64,000 nt of DNA from Catenibacterium mitsuokai (GCF_025148785.1 NZ_CP102271.1:813569-877568), one strand, 5' to 3'. Counted from the stretch's first letter, positions 1 through 9,527 are shown. Notes: a model not told the origin generated them from the letters alone. Program-made: numbers and translations.

Positions 1-1
1 T

Positions 2-2524
2 TCATTGATTCCACATGATGACCCAACATTATTATGGATCAATGCAGGTGTAGCAGCATTAAAGAAATATTTTGATGGTACAGAAAAACCAGCATGTAAT
101 CGTATCACAAATGCACAAAAATCTATTCGTACAAACGATATTGAAAACGTAGGGAAGACAGCACGTCACCATACATTCTTTGAAATGTTAGGTAACTTCT
201 CTATTGGTGATTATTTTAAAACAGAAGCAATTCATTTTGCATGGGAATTCTTAACAGGGGAAGAATGGCTTGCTTTTGATAAAGATAAATTATATATCAC
301 TGTTTATACAGATGATGAAGATGCATACAATGTATGGACTAAAGAATGTGGTGTAGATCCATCACATATCTTAAAGACTGCAGATAACTTCTGGGAAATC
401 GGTGCAGGACCTGGTGGACCAGATAGTGAAATTTTCTATGACCGTGGAGAAAAATATGACCCAGATCATATCGGCGAAAGACTATTCTTTGAAGAAATGG
501 AAAATGATCGTTATGTAGAAATCTGGAATATCGTATTCTCTCAGTTTGATTGTGATCCTACAATTGATCGTAAAGATTATAAAGAATTACCACATAAGAA
601 TATTGATACTGGTATGGGTCTTGAAAGAATTACTTCAATCATCCAGGAAGGTGAAACAAACTTTGATACAGACTTATTCTTACCTATCATTCATGCAACA
701 GAAGAATTAGCTGATGTAAAGTATGCAGAAGATAAGATGGCTTATAGAGTTATTGCCGATCATATCCGTACTGTAACATTCGCATTAAGTGATGGTGCTA
801 TGTTTGACCGTGCAGGACGTGGTTATGTATTAAGAAGAATTTTAAGAAGAGCTGTTCGTTACGGTAAGAACATCGGTATCGATAAGCCTTTCTTATATAC
901 TTTAGTAGATGTTGTAGTAGATAACATGAAAGAATTCTATGATTATCTTCCAGAAAAAGCAGAATTCGTTAAGGAAGCTGTTAAGAAAGAAGAAGTGGCA
1001 TTCCATAAGACATTATCTCAGGGTGAAAAGAAGATCAAGGATGTTATTGCACACTCTGACGATAAGATGATTGATGGTTCTACTGCCTTCATGTTATATG
1101 ATACATATGGTTTCCCACTAGAATTAACTATTGAAATCGCAGAAGAATCTGGTTTCACTGTTGATAGCGAAGGGTTCCAGGTAGAAATGAAAGCACAGCA
1201 GGATCGTGCTCGTGCAGCACGTGGTGAAAGAGAATCAATGGCTTCTCAGAAGATTGATTTAATGGATTTCACTACTCCTTCTACTTTCGTTTATGACACA
1301 GCACCTTGTAAGACTACAGTTATAGGTTTATTCAAGGATGGAGAAAAGGTCGATGAACTGACTGATGAAGGTGAAATCATCGTTGAAACAACTAACTTCT
1401 ATGCTGAAATGGGTGGTCAGTGTGCAGATACAGGTTCTGCGCATTCTGATCAGTTTGATGCGGAAGTCACTAATGTATTAAAGGCTCCTAATGGTCAGCA
1501 TTTACATTATATTAAGTTAACGAGTGGCAGTGTACATGTAGGTGATACTGTAGAATTAACAGTGGATACAGCACGTCGTACTTTAATTGAAAATAACCAT
1601 ACAGCAACTCACTTATTAGATGCCGCATTAAAGAATGTCTTAGGTTCACATGTTGGACAGGCTGGTTCTTACTTAGATGAAAACAGATTACGTTTTGACT
1701 TCACTCATCCATCAAAGATGACTAAAGAAGAATTAACAGCTGTAGAAGATATGGTTAATGAATATATCTTCAAGGGTGTTGATGTAGATGTTAAAGAAAT
1801 GCCTAAGGAAGAAGCCATCAGTGCAGGGGCAACAGCTTTATTTGATGAAAAATATGGTGATGTTGTAAGAGTTGTACGTGTAGGTGACTTCTCAGTAGAA
1901 TTATGTGGTGGTACACATGTTTCTAATACTGCAAAGATTGGTTTATTCAAGATTGAAATGGAAACTTCAGTTGGTTCTGGTGTAAGAAGAATTGAAGCAG
2001 TCACTAATGTGAGAGCTTATAAAGCATTAAGAAAATCTGAAGAAACTTTAGAAGAAGTAGGTACTGTACTTAAGGCAAATGATTTGAATAAAATCGTAGA
2101 AAAGGCTGAAAGCACTATGACTACACTTAATGCAATGAAGAAAGAAATCGAAACATTAACAAGTAAGTTGAATGCATTAGAAGCAAAGAACCAGGCATCT
2201 CAGGTTGAAGAAGTCAATGGTGTGAAGTTCCTTTATACTCATGTAGAAAAGGATAATGCAGCCGCTAAACAGATGGCATTTGATTTTAGAGACCAGTTAG
2301 AAAGTGGTATTGTCGTAGTGACAAGCACTTTTGAAGGAAAGAATTCATATTTTGTAGGTATTACTAAGGATCTTACAAATACATATAAAGCAGGTGTATT
2401 AGTTAAGGCTATGAATGAAGTACTTGATGGTCGTGGCGGAGGAAAACCAGATTTCGCTCAGGGTGGTGCACCAACATTAGATAAGATTGATGAAGCAATC
2501 ACTGCCGTAAAATCTAAATTGTAA
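2..2524 (+). CDS. alaS: Alanine--tRNA ligase, 5'-truncated by window edge
   Basis: Cytosolic class II synthetase that charges tRNA-Ala and clears mischarged tRNA. The frame is already open at base 2 (Ser-Leu-Ile-Pro-His-Asp-Asp-Pro), which matches roughly residue 30 of the family, so the true start lies upstream of the window and the TTG at base 5 is internal. The catalytic core is followed by the editing domain, with HTATH near residue 530 and the CGGTH zinc/editing motif near 632. The C-terminal DHHA1 part carries GRGGGKPDFAQGG. The reading frame is intact to TAA. It heads the Firmicute order alaS-ireB-ruvX-DUF1292, although a promoter-like sequence separates it from ireB. Identification is very secure. 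Confidence 0.97.
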   Translation, partial: SLIPHDDPTLLWINAGVAALKKYFDGTEKPACNRITNAQKSIRTNDIENVGKTARHHTFFEMLGNFSIGDYFKTEAIHFAWEFLTGEEWLAFDKDKLYITVYTDDEDAYNVWTKECGVDPSHILKTADNFWEIGAGPGGPDSEIFYDRGEKYDPDHIGERLFFEEMENDRYVEIWNIVFSQFDCDPTIDRKDYKELPHKNIDTGMGLERITSIIQEGETNFDTDLFLPIIHATEELADVKYAEDKMAYRVIADHIRTVTFALSDGAMFDRAGRGYVLRRILRRAVRYGKNIGIDKPFLYTLVDVVVDNMKEFYDYLPEKAEFVKEAVKKEEVAFHKTLSQGEKKIKDVIAHSDDKMIDGSTAFMLYDTYGFPLELTIEIAEESGFTVDSEGFQVEMKAQQDRARAARGERESMASQKIDLMDFTTPSTFVYDTAPCKTTVIGLFKDGEKVDELTDEGEIIVETTNFYAEMGGQCADTGSAHSDQFDAEVTNVLKAPNGQHLHYIKLTSGSVHVGDTVELTVDTARRTLIENNHTATHLLDAALKNVLGSHVGQAGSYLDENRLRFDFTHPSKMTKEELTAVEDMVNEYIFKGVDVDVKEMPKEEAISAGATALFDEKYGDVVRVVRVGDFSVELCGGTHVSNTAKIGLFKIEMETSVGSGVRRIEAVTNVRAYKALRKSEETLEEVGTVLKANDLNKIVEKAESTMTTLNAMKKEIETLTSKLNALEAKNQASQVEEVNGVKFLYTHVEKDNAAAKQMAFDFRDQLESGIVVVTSTFEGKNSYFVGITKDLTNTYKAGVLVKAMNEVLDGRGGGKPDFAQGGAPTLDKIDEAITAVKSKL

Positions 2525-2529
2525 AAAAA

Positions 2530-2558
2530 TTGAATTTTATCTTCGTTTATACTAAAAT
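2530..2558 (+). promoter_or_regulatory. Sigma-A-type promoter upstream of ireB
   Basis: TTGAAT (2530-2535) and TAAAAT (2553-2558) are separated by exactly 17 bases, just after alaS. This would let ireB-ruvX-DUF1292 be transcribed independently of alaS. It is a consensus match only, with no experimental support. Confidence 0.5.
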
Positions 2559-2582
2559 ATAAATTGTATAGGGGGGTTCATT

Positions 2583-2840
2583 ATGGCACAAGATTATACA
2601 CAGACAAGAGTATTTAACTCAGAAGATCTCAAGCGAGAAGTAATTAGAAATAATTTGATGACAGTTGCTGAGGCTTTAGAAGAAAGAGGATATAATGCAG
2701 TTCACCAGATTGCTGGTTATCTGATCTCTAATGATCCTGCTTATATTTCAAGTCATAAGAGTGCAAGATCTATTATTCAGCAGGCTGATCGTGATGAAAT
2801 TATTGAAGAACTTGTAAAGTTCTATTTGGAGTCTAAATAG
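2583..2840 (+). CDS. ireB: IreB family regulatory phosphoprotein (UPF0297)
   Basis: Small 85-residue cytosolic protein of the UPF0297/IreB family (YrzL in Bacillus). In Enterococcus, IreB is phosphorylated by the PASTA kinase IreK on N-terminal threonines and modulates cell-wall stress resistance. Here threonines lie at positions 6 and 8 (DYTQTRVF), followed by the family's conserved NLMTVAEALEERGYNAVHQI segment. The length is typical. A GGGGGG-rich ribosome site precedes ATG. The stop codon overlaps the GTG start of ruvX by one base, which points to translational coupling. No IreK homologue lies in the window, so the kinase link is family knowledge only. Confidence 0.93.
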   Translation: MAQDYTQTRVFNSEDLKREVIRNNLMTVAEALEERGYNAVHQIAGYLISNDPAYISSHKSARSIIQQADRDEIIEELVKFYLESK

Positions 2841-3262
2841 TGGAAAAGATTTTAGGACTAGATTTAGGTTCACGTACTTGCGGTGTTGCGATAAGTGATA
2901 CATTAGGAATGCTTGCACATGGTGTAGAAACTTATCATTTTAGCGAAAACGCTTATAAGAAATGTGCTTATCATATCAAGAATATCGTAGAAGAGAATAA
3001 TATTCATACAATTGTTTTAGGATTACCTAAGCATATGAATGGTGATCTTGGTGAACGTGCACAGATTTCTATTGATTTTAAAGAACGTTTAGAGAAGATG
3101 ATGGATGTTGAAGTTATTCTTGAAGATGAAAGATTGACTACTGTTATTGCGACAAATAATCTGATTTTTGGTGATGTTTCTAGAAAGAAACGTAAACAGG
3201 TTGTTGATAAGATGGCAGCAGTTGAAATTCTTCAGGGCTATCTTGATAAGATAAGGAGATAA
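2840..3262 (+). CDS. ruvX: YqgF/RuvX family nuclease (Holliday-junction resolvase-like; pre-16S rRNA processing)
   Basis: A 140-residue RNase H-fold protein. Motifs in order are ILGLDLGSRTCGVAIS (first acidic residue), VLGLPKHMNG in the middle, and DERLTT in the C-terminal half. Family members act as pre-16S rRNA nucleases and were first proposed as Holliday-junction resolvases. The GTG start lies in the last base of the ireB stop. The DUF1292 gene follows after three bases, giving the conserved yrzL-yrrK-yrzB trio. Length and motifs are complete. Confidence 0.93.
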   Translation: MEKILGLDLGSRTCGVAISDTLGMLAHGVETYHFSENAYKKCAYHIKNIVEENNIHTIVLGLPKHMNGDLGERAQISIDFKERLEKMMDVEVILEDERLTTVIATNNLIFGDVSRKKRKQVVDKMAAVEILQGYLDKIRR

Positions 3263-3265
3263 GCA

Positions 3266-3589
3266 ATGGACGACAATAAAATTGTGATTACTGATAATAA
3301 TGGGGAAGAAAACGTATTTGAAATTCTTTTCACTTATGAAGATGAAGAGAATGGAAATAAATATGTCATGTATTATAGTGAAGACGATGATGAGCAGATT
3401 TTTGCATCTCGTTATGATGATGATAATCATCTATACGATATCGAAGATCCAGCTGAATGGGAGCGTCTAGAAGAAGTTCTAGAAGACTTCAATATGCATG
3501 ATGAAGAAGAAACAGATGATAAATGTGATGGCTGCGTATGCGAGGATGGGGACTGCGTCACAGATTGTTCTGAATGTGATAAGAACTAG
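3266..3589 (+). CDS. DUF1292 (YrzB-like) acidic protein with Cys-rich tail
   Basis: A 107-residue, very acidic cytosolic protein. Residues about 1-75 match DUF1292 (YrzB): an ITDNNGEE start and the FEILFTYEDEENGNKYVMYY core. Molecular function is unknown for the family; its place after ireB-ruvX is conserved in Firmicutes. The last 25 residues are unusual. They hold six cysteines in the order CDGCVC, GDC, DCSEC, which is not part of the core domain and could bind metal (inference). Start ATG follows AAGGAG. A hairpin overlaps the stop codon. Confidence 0.88.
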   Translation: MDDNKIVITDNNGEENVFEILFTYEDEENGNKYVMYYSEDDDEQIFASRYDDDNHLYDIEDPAEWERLEEVLEDFNMHDEEETDDKCDGCVCEDGDCVTDCSECDKN

Positions 3590-3610
3590 GTAACAACCGT
3601 TACCTAGTTT
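3585..3610 (+). terminator. Hairpin after the DUF1292 gene
   Basis: A perfect 10-bp stem, ACTAGGTAAC/GTTACCTAGT, with loop AACC overlaps the stop codon. Only three T follow, so termination may be weak and some readthrough into the lactonase gene is likely. Confidence 0.55.
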
Positions 3611-3626
3611 TAGTAAGGAGATAATT

Positions 3627-4718
3627 ATGGGACTTTTTAGTAAAACAAAAACAGTAGATATTTTCTTTGTAGGTAGTGAAGGAACAGACCTTGATCGTGG
3701 TATCTATGCATTCTATTTTAATGTAGACAACGGAGAAATCATTAAGAAATCTTTCGTTAAGTCTCTTGCCAGCCCTCTCGCAATGAATAAAAATGGACGT
3801 TTTATGTACTTGACTTATCGTAATGGGACAGGACGTGCTCAGGATGGTGGTATCTGGCAGTATGCCTGCATGGAAGTTCAGCTAGGACTTGCAGCTAGAG
3901 TAGGACATGAAGGACGTACATATATCCAGACTGTCTTAAATAAAGAGCGTGATTATGCCTATGCAATTGATTATTATAATGGTGAAGTTGTTACTGTACC
4001 TATTAAGACTTCTAAAATCGTTCGAGTATCAAAGACAGTGAAATTAGATGGGCATAGTATTGATCCAGTAAAACAGACTGAATCTCATCCAACATTCATG
4101 ACATTCACTCCAGATAATACAAGACTTGTTGTCACTGATTTAGGTGGCGATGAAGTAATCTTCTTTACTGAAGGTGAAAAAGGTGAATTAATCAAGGATG
4201 AAGAATTATCATTCAAGCTCACTCCTGGTAGTGGTCCATTGAAGCTTGTTTATTCTAAGAATCGTAAATTTGCCTATATCCTTAATCAAATCTCAAGCAC
4301 TATTACATGTTATGCTGTAAAGCATAACAAGTTTACATTAGTAGATGAAGTGATGACTTATTCTAAAGATGAATATGATGGCGTGAATACGCCTATGGAT
4401 ATGGTTATTACTGAAAATGGACATTTCATCTTTGTGATTAATAAAGGTGATGATACACTTGTTGCCTTTGAAAGAGACGCAGAAACAGGAAAACTTACAA
4501 GAGTGGACTGTATGGAAACAGATGAAGGACCTAAATCTTTACTCTTATTTAGAGATAAGTACGTACTTGTTGCCTGTAAACAGGGTGGATCACTTGAAAG
4601 TTTTGAAATCAAAGAAGATGAAAAGCGTGCTGTTTTATATGAAACACATCATCAGTTCACAATCCATGCTCCAGTATGTATGGAAAAAGGAGCAGAAAAC
4701 TTGCGTGTAGTAAAATAA
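3627..4718 (+). CDS. Lactonase-family seven-bladed beta-propeller protein (6-phosphogluconolactonase-like)
   Basis: A 363-residue cytosolic protein of the lactonase/YkgB propeller family. It has repeated blade motifs such as DIFFVGSEGTDLDRGIYAFY at the N-terminus, HPTFMTFTPDNTRLVVTDLG mid-protein and PMDMVITENGHFIFVINKGD later. In E. coli Pgl this fold hydrolyses 6-phosphogluconolactone in the pentose-phosphate route. No pathway partner is adjacent, so the substrate is inferred from family only. An AAGGAG site precedes ATG, and a strong terminator follows. It stands alone between the ruvX cluster and mltG. Confidence 0.82.
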   Translation: MGLFSKTKTVDIFFVGSEGTDLDRGIYAFYFNVDNGEIIKKSFVKSLASPLAMNKNGRFMYLTYRNGTGRAQDGGIWQYACMEVQLGLAARVGHEGRTYIQTVLNKERDYAYAIDYYNGEVVTVPIKTSKIVRVSKTVKLDGHSIDPVKQTESHPTFMTFTPDNTRLVVTDLGGDEVIFFTEGEKGELIKDEELSFKLTPGSGPLKLVYSKNRKFAYILNQISSTITCYAVKHNKFTLVDEVMTYSKDEYDGVNTPMDMVITENGHFIFVINKGDDTLVAFERDAETGKLTRVDCMETDEGPKSLLLFRDKYVLVACKQGGSLESFEIKEDEKRAVLYETHHQFTIHAPVCMEKGAENLRVVK

Positions 4719-4743
4719 GGCATTTTCATGCCTTATTTTTTTA
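4714..4743 (+). terminator. Rho-independent terminator after the lactonase gene
   Basis: Stem AATAAGGCAT/ATGCCTTATT, loop TTTC, followed by a run of seven T interrupted once. It overlaps the stop codon of the lactonase gene. Confidence 0.85.
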
Positions 4744-4796
4744 TGGCAATTATCGGCTTAATTCTATATAATGGTTAAGGAAAAGGAGATGTATGT

Positions 4797-5828
4797 ATGA
4801 AAAAGAAAATCATAGCGGCAGTCCTTGTAGTTGTATTATTGATTGGTGGTACAGGCTTATTTTATGTAACAGGTACAGGACGTGTCTCTTCTAAAAGTGA
4901 AGTCGTACAGGTGACTGTAAAAAAAGGTGAGAATGCCTATACAGTATTAAATACATTAAAATCAAAAGGTTTAGTAAAAAACACATTGGCAGCGAAGGTT
5001 TATTTAAAACTTCATAAACCGTCTGTTGTTTCTCAGACTTACAATCTGAATAAGAACATGTCTCTTTCAAAGATGTATAGCATCATGTCAAAGATGAACA
5101 GCTCTTATGTTGTGAAGTCTTCCTTAACTATCCCTGAAGGAATCACAATTCCTCAGGCAGCTAAAAAGGTTGCAAATGTAACTGGTAAATCAGAACAAGA
5201 AGTATTAGATAAATGGGCTGATCAGGCTTATTTAAAGCAGTTAATTTCTAAATATTGGTTCTTAAGTGATGATATTCTTCAAAAGGGTATTCTTTATCCA
5301 TTAGAAGGTTATCTCTATCCAGAAACATATGTACTTTATGGTGAATCTACAACTATTGAAAAGGTCACAGAAGAAATGCTGGATTATATGGATCAACAAT
5401 TAACACCTTATAAGGATTCAATGACTAAGCTTGGCTATACACCTCATCAATTCTTAACATTATGCTCAGTCGTAGAAAGAGAATCTTTATTTGATAAAGA
5501 CCGTCCAGCCATTGCGGGCGTATTTATCAATCGTTTAAAGACTGGTATGAGATTACAGTCAGATATTACTGTCAACTATGCATTAAATAGAACAGGTGTC
5601 AAAGTCTCTACAAAGATGACTAAGATTGATTCTCCTTATAATACATATAAATATGCAGGACTTCCTATTGGTCCTATTGCATGTGTCCCACAAAAGACTA
5701 TGGATGCAGTCGCAAACTATACACCATCTGATTATTTATTCTTCTTTGCGAAGAAAGATGGGACTGTCATCTATTCAAAGACATATGGAGAACATCAAAA
5801 AGTAGTGAAGGAGAATAAGTGGTATTAA
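4797..5828 (+). CDS. mltG: Endolytic peptidoglycan transglycosylase MltG
   Basis: A 343-residue membrane-anchored lytic transglycosylase that cleaves nascent glycan strands. An N-terminal transmembrane helix (about residues 4-24) precedes a LysM-like region and the YceG catalytic domain. The catalytic glutamate lies in LCSVVERES (about residue 224), followed by the conserved AGVFINRL and LQSDITVNYAL motifs and the IGPIACVP motif near the end. An AAGGAG site precedes ATG, and a TATAAT box lies at 4767-4772. It is the first gene of a tightly packed operon with the O-methyltransferase, two U32 genes and udk, as in Bacillus yrrL-yrrM-yrrN-yrrO-udk. Confidence 0.95.
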   Translation: MKKKIIAAVLVVVLLIGGTGLFYVTGTGRVSSKSEVVQVTVKKGENAYTVLNTLKSKGLVKNTLAAKVYLKLHKPSVVSQTYNLNKNMSLSKMYSIMSKMNSSYVVKSSLTIPEGITIPQAAKKVANVTGKSEQEVLDKWADQAYLKQLISKYWFLSDDILQKGILYPLEGYLYPETYVLYGESTTIEKVTEEMLDYMDQQLTPYKDSMTKLGYTPHQFLTLCSVVERESLFDKDRPAIAGVFINRLKTGMRLQSDITVNYALNRTGVKVSTKMTKIDSPYNTYKYAGLPIGPIACVPQKTMDAVANYTPSDYLFFFAKKDGTVIYSKTYGEHQKVVKENKWY

Positions 5829-6439
5829 TGAAATCATTTTATGAATTAGAAGAATATGCACTTGTGAAAGATGTGCCTATTATGCAAAAAGAAGGTATTG
5901 AATACCTTATTGATGAATTAAATAAGAGAAATGCGGAGTCTGTATTAGAGATTGGAAGTGCCATTGGGTATTCATCTTTAATGATGGTAACTCATGTCAA
6001 AGGTCTTCATGTAGATACAATTGAAAGAGATGATACACGTTATCAGGAAGCAGTTGTAAATATTAAGGATTTCCATCAGGAAGACAACATCACAATCTAT
6101 CATGAAGATGCATTAGAGTTTGATGATACATTGTTGAATCATGCACCTTATGATTGTCTTTTTATTGATGCAGCTAAAGCGCAATATCAGCGTTTCTTTG
6201 AAAAATATGTTCCTTATTTAAAGGATGATGGTTTTGTGTTAGTGGATAATCTTGATTTCCATGGCATGATTTTTGATATACCAAATATTAAGAATCGAAA
6301 CACACGTGCTCTTGTAAGAAAAATCAAACGTTTTAAAGACTGGATCTTCTCTAATGAAGAGTATGATGCACATTATGTGCAGGTAGGTGATGGTCTATGT
6401 ATCATTACTAGAAAGGATCACAATGAAAATCGCAATTAA
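5819..6439 (+). CDS. SAM-dependent O-methyltransferase (YrrM-like)
   Basis: Class I methyltransferase of about 205 residues. Motif I is VLEIGSAIGYSS and the acidic DAAKAQY motif lies in the middle, matching the caffeoyl-CoA O-methyltransferase-like family. In Bacillus the YrrM homologue sits beside the U32 genes and is tied to modifying the 5-hydroxyuridine of tRNA (TrmR role), which fits this context. Two starts are possible. GTG at 5819 lies five bases after AAGGAG. ATG at 5828 overlaps the mltG stop. The first is given because of its ribosome-site spacing. The 3' end overlaps the next gene by 17 bases. Confidence 0.9.
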   Translation: MVLMKSFYELEEYALVKDVPIMQKEGIEYLIDELNKRNAESVLEIGSAIGYSSLMMVTHVKGLHVDTIERDDTRYQEAVVNIKDFHQEDNITIYHEDALEFDDTLLNHAPYDCLFIDAAKAQYQRFFEKYVPYLKDDGFVLVDNLDFHGMIFDIPNIKNRNTRALVRKIKRFKDWIFSNEEYDAHYVQVGDGLCIITRKDHNENRN

Positions 6440-7343
6440 TTTAAATGATCGTGGATATCTTCATGATTATGTTGATATGGGTGTTTCTTTGATTATGGCT
6501 GGATCAGACTATAGTGTTTTGACACCAGTGAAGTTTTCTATTGAAGAATTGAAAGAAATCAAAGAACAGGCAAAAGAACTTTATGTTTATGTGAATGCTA
6601 TGTATGATGAACATGATCTAGAAGGATTAGAAAAGCATATTGATGCGTTACATGATATTGGAATCAATGGATTAATTTTCCAGGATTTTGGTGTATTACG
6701 TATGGTGAATCAAAAGGGTTATGATTTTAAGATGATTTATCATCCTTTAACTCTTAATACCAATTCAAGTACACTGAATACTTTATCTCATTATGGTATT
6801 TCTGGTGCTTTTGTTTCTAAAGAAATATCTTTAAAGGAACAGCTAGAAATACGTAAGAACTGTGATATGCCATTATTTGTTTTAGGCCATGGTGTACAGT
6901 ATATGATGATGAGTAAAAGACATTTGATCTCTAACTATGAATCAGCAAGTAATACAACATTAAGCCATAATAAAGACGCTATTACAATAAATCCACGTGG
7001 ACAGGATTTCCCTTGTCATATATATGAAACAACTCGTGGAACGGCTGTATTCAGCAAATCTAGATTATATACATTGGACTTATTCAATACATTAAAGGAC
7101 TTTGATTACCTTTATATTGAAACAATGTTTATGGATCCAAGAGAAGCGGTGGAAGTCACTAGTATGTATTGTGATTGTCTTAAAGCCCTAGAAAGAGGTA
7201 CATATGACAAAGAAGTAAAAGAATATCTTCCTTTATTAAGAAAGATTTCAAAACCTCTTGATCGAGGTTTCTTATATGATGATACAATTTATCGTCTTGA
7301 AGATGTAAAGAGGAGGGATCTAGAAGATGCAGCCAATAAGTAA
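6423..7343 (+). CDS. U32 family peptidase-like protein (first of a pair; tRNA hydroxylation TrhP-like)
   Basis: About 306 residues, shorter than the usual U32 proteins. ATG at 6423 is chosen because the product begins MKIAINLNDRGYL after an AAAGGA site; an earlier in-frame start at 6387 would lie deep inside the methyltransferase gene. It corresponds to YrrN, which acts with YrrO in prephenate-dependent 5-hydroxylation of uridine 34 in tRNA (family knowledge). It carries the GHGVQYMMMSKRHLI stretch in place of the full U32 cysteine signature. It overlaps the next gene by 17 bases, so translational coupling is likely. Confidence 0.85.
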   Translation: MKIAINLNDRGYLHDYVDMGVSLIMAGSDYSVLTPVKFSIEELKEIKEQAKELYVYVNAMYDEHDLEGLEKHIDALHDIGINGLIFQDFGVLRMVNQKGYDFKMIYHPLTLNTNSSTLNTLSHYGISGAFVSKEISLKEQLEIRKNCDMPLFVLGHGVQYMMMSKRHLISNYESASNTTLSHNKDAITINPRGQDFPCHIYETTRGTAVFSKSRLYTLDLFNTLKDFDYLYIETMFMDPREAVEVTSMYCDCLKALERGTYDKEVKEYLPLLRKISKPLDRGFLYDDTIYRLEDVKRRDLEDAANK

Positions 7344-8577
7344 GGTTATTGATGGTCGTCGTGTGATTGTAAAGAAGCCAGAATTACTTGCCCCTGCAGG
7401 AAACCTAGAAAAGCTTAAAACAGCTATTATTTATGGTGCCGATGCAGTATTTATTGGTGGTAAAGAATTCTCTTTAAGATCACAGGCATCTAACTTCTCT
7501 ATAGAAGATATTAAAGAAGCAGTACAGTTTGCGAATCAATATGGTGCTAAAATCCATGTTACATGTAATATCATCCTTCATCATGATAACCTAGAAGGTA
7601 TTAAAGAATACTTACAGGCATTAGATGATGCAGGTGTTACAGCTATTATTGTGGCAGATCCATATATTATGAATCTTGCGAAAAGTATGAACTTAAAGCT
7701 AGAAGTACATGTCTCTACACAGATGTCAGTGACTAATTCATCTGCCGTTAAGTTCTTTGAAGATATGGGGATGGATCGAGTCGTACTAGGTCGTGAAACA
7801 ACTTTTGAAGACTTGAAGGATATTAGAAAAAATGCCCCTGATATTGACCTAGAATACTTCATACATGGCGCTATGTGCATTTCTTATAGTGGTCGTTGTA
7901 TGTTATCTAACTACTATTCTAGACGAGATGCGAATAGAGGTGGTTGTTCACAAAGTTGTAGATGGTATTATGATTTAGAAGAGAATGGACAATCTATTAA
8001 TGAAGATTTTCCATTTACTATGTCATCTAAGGATATGTGCCTCATTCATCATATTGGTGAGTTGATAGAATGTGGTGTGGATTCATTCAAGATAGAAGGG
8101 CGTATGAAGTCTGTCCATTATATTGCGACAGTTGTATCTACTTATAGAAAACTCATTGATACATATTGCGCTGATCCTGATCACTTTACAGATTCAAAGA
8201 AATATGAAGATGAACTACAAAAAGCAGCCAATAGAGCATTCTGTCATGGATTCTTTTATGATAATCCTGGTGTAGATGAACAGCTTTATAACTTAAGAGA
8301 TGAGCATCCTACACAGGAATTCGTTATGCGTGTTTTAGGTTATGATCAAGAATCTAAACGTGCGAAAATTGAACAGCGCAATTATTTCAAGGTGGGAGAT
8401 AAGATAGAAATATTCTCTCCTAGTCATTCAAATATTTATTTTACTGTTGATAAGATTTATAATGAAGATAATGAATTGGTGGAAGTAGCCAACCATCCGA
8501 TGGAAATACTTTATGTAGAAATTGATTATCCAGTATTAGAGAATGATATGGGAAGGAAGGTAAACCATGGAAAATAA
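7327..8577 (+). CDS. U32 family protein, tRNA 5-hydroxyuridine synthesis (TrhP-like)
   Basis: A 416-residue protein with the full U32 signature. It has [17 protein letters not shown] at the N-terminus, then [17 protein letters not shown] near residue 180, GGCSQSCRW just after, and [10 protein letters not shown] later. The conserved cysteines suggest an iron-sulfur cluster, as in TrhP/RlhA. Although named peptidases, members act in RNA hydroxylation. It pairs with the shorter upstream U32 gene as YrrN/YrrO. It ends 11 bases inside udk, continuing the overlapped operon. Confidence 0.92.
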   Translation: MQPISKVIDGRRVIVKKPELLAPAGNLEKLKTAIIYGADAVFIGGKEFSLRSQASNFSIEDIKEAVQFANQYGAKIHVTCNIILHHDNLEGIKEYLQALDDAGVTAIIVADPYIMNLAKSMNLKLEVHVSTQMSVTNSSAVKFFEDMGMDRVVLGRETTFEDLKDIRKNAPDIDLEYFIHGAMCISYSGRCMLSNYYSRRDANRGGCSQSCRWYYDLEENGQSINEDFPFTMSSKDMCLIHHIGELIECGVDSFKIEGRMKSVHYIATVVSTYRKLIDTYCADPDHFTDSKKYEDELQKAANRAFCHGFFYDNPGVDEQLYNLRDEHPTQEFVMRVLGYDQESKRAKIEQRNYFKVGDKIEIFSPSHSNIYFTVDKIYNEDNELVEVANHPMEILYVEIDYPVLENDMGRKVNHGK

Positions 8578-9193
8578 AGCTGTCATTATTGGGATTGCAG
8601 GTGGAAGTGCTTCTGGTAAGACTTCTATCGCACAATCTATCTATGACCGTTTTAAAGGCAGTCATAGAGTAAAAATCATTAAACAAGATGATTACTACAA
8701 AGATCAAAGTGATAAGACAATGGAAGAAAGAGTAAAAACGAACTATGATCATCCATTTGCCTTTGATAATGATCTTCTAGTATCAGATTTAAAGAAGTTA
8801 AAAAAGAAAGAAAGAATTGAAAAACCTACTTATGATTATTCAAAGCATACAAGAAGTGATATTACAGAAGTCATTGAAGATCGTGATGTTATTATTCTAG
8901 AAGGTATCTTTGTCTTAGCAGAAGAAGAGGTAAGAGATCTTTGTGATATTCTGATTTATGTGGATACAGATGCAGATATCCGCTTTATCAGACGTTTAAG
9001 AAGAGATGTAGAAGAACGTGCAAGAACTGTTGATTCAGTCTGTAACCAGTATTTAGAGACTGTAAGACCAATGCATGAACAGTTCATTGAGCCATCTAAG
9101 AAATATGCACATATTATTATTCCTGAAGGTGGGACTAATACTGTTGCGATTGACTTATTGATTACAAAAATAAGTAGTATTCTAGGCGATTAA
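8567..9193 (+). CDS. udk: Uridine kinase
   Basis: A 208-residue P-loop kinase that phosphorylates uridine and cytidine in pyrimidine salvage. Walker A is [12 protein letters not shown] (residues 9-20). The family's QDDYYKD and [12 protein letters not shown] substrate motifs and the [10 protein letters not shown] lid segment are all present. It overlaps the upstream U32 gene. In Bacillus udk is followed directly by greA; here an IS200/IS605-like insertion lies between them. Confidence 0.96.
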   Translation: MENKAVIIGIAGGSASGKTSIAQSIYDRFKGSHRVKIIKQDDYYKDQSDKTMEERVKTNYDHPFAFDNDLLVSDLKKLKKKERIEKPTYDYSKHTRSDITEVIEDRDVIILEGIFVLAEEEVRDLCDILIYVDTDADIRFIRRLRRDVEERARTVDSVCNQYLETVRPMHEQFIEPSKKYAHIIIPEGGTNTVAIDLLITKISSILGD

Positions 9194-9232
9194 ATCGTTC
9201 TTGTCTAATTAAAATAAGTATGTTATTAATTA

Positions 9233-9527
9233 GTGGCGAAAAAACCATAGGCTTGTCTATGGGATGAAAGCCACATAATTAAAAGAATTAAGATTAATAG
9301 AATCAAAGTATTGAATAGTGGAATCAAAATAGTATAAAATAAACATCAGGAAGATTGATTACACTTCCTTATCATAAGATAGAAATTTACCGTTAATGTG
9401 GTCGTTGGACTGCTTGGTAATAAAAGTTCTTACTTAAATAGACTTAAACTTGTATTCCAAAGTCTGAAAATGATGTACGATTATAAGCTAAACTTGATAG
9501 TAAGAACCCCACGGGCTCACCCGTGGG
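9233..9527 (+). mobile_element. Non-autonomous IS200/IS605-like remnant between udk and greA
   Basis: There is no intact gene in this stretch. The left end is a two-level hairpin: outer stem GTGGC/GCCAC (9233-9237, 9270-9274) and inner stem CCATAG/CTATGG (9245-9250, 9257-9262). The right end is a strong hairpin CCCACGGG/CCCGTGGG (9508-9515, 9520-9527) preceded by GAAC, the usual look of an IS605 right end. The tnpB scar at 44.85 kb has the same two-level left-end layout. The stretch before the right hairpin is open in one frame for about 45 codons and could be the last part of a lost tnpB (inference). Exact borders are not defined. Confidence 0.6.

Noticed and set aside
1705..2004. Antisense open frame inside alaS
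   Set aside because: No ribosome site and low-complexity Ser/Thr-rich product; it mirrors the alaS codon pattern. The same reasoning removed other antisense frames, for example within ruvX, udk, ptsI and the IS1182 transposase.
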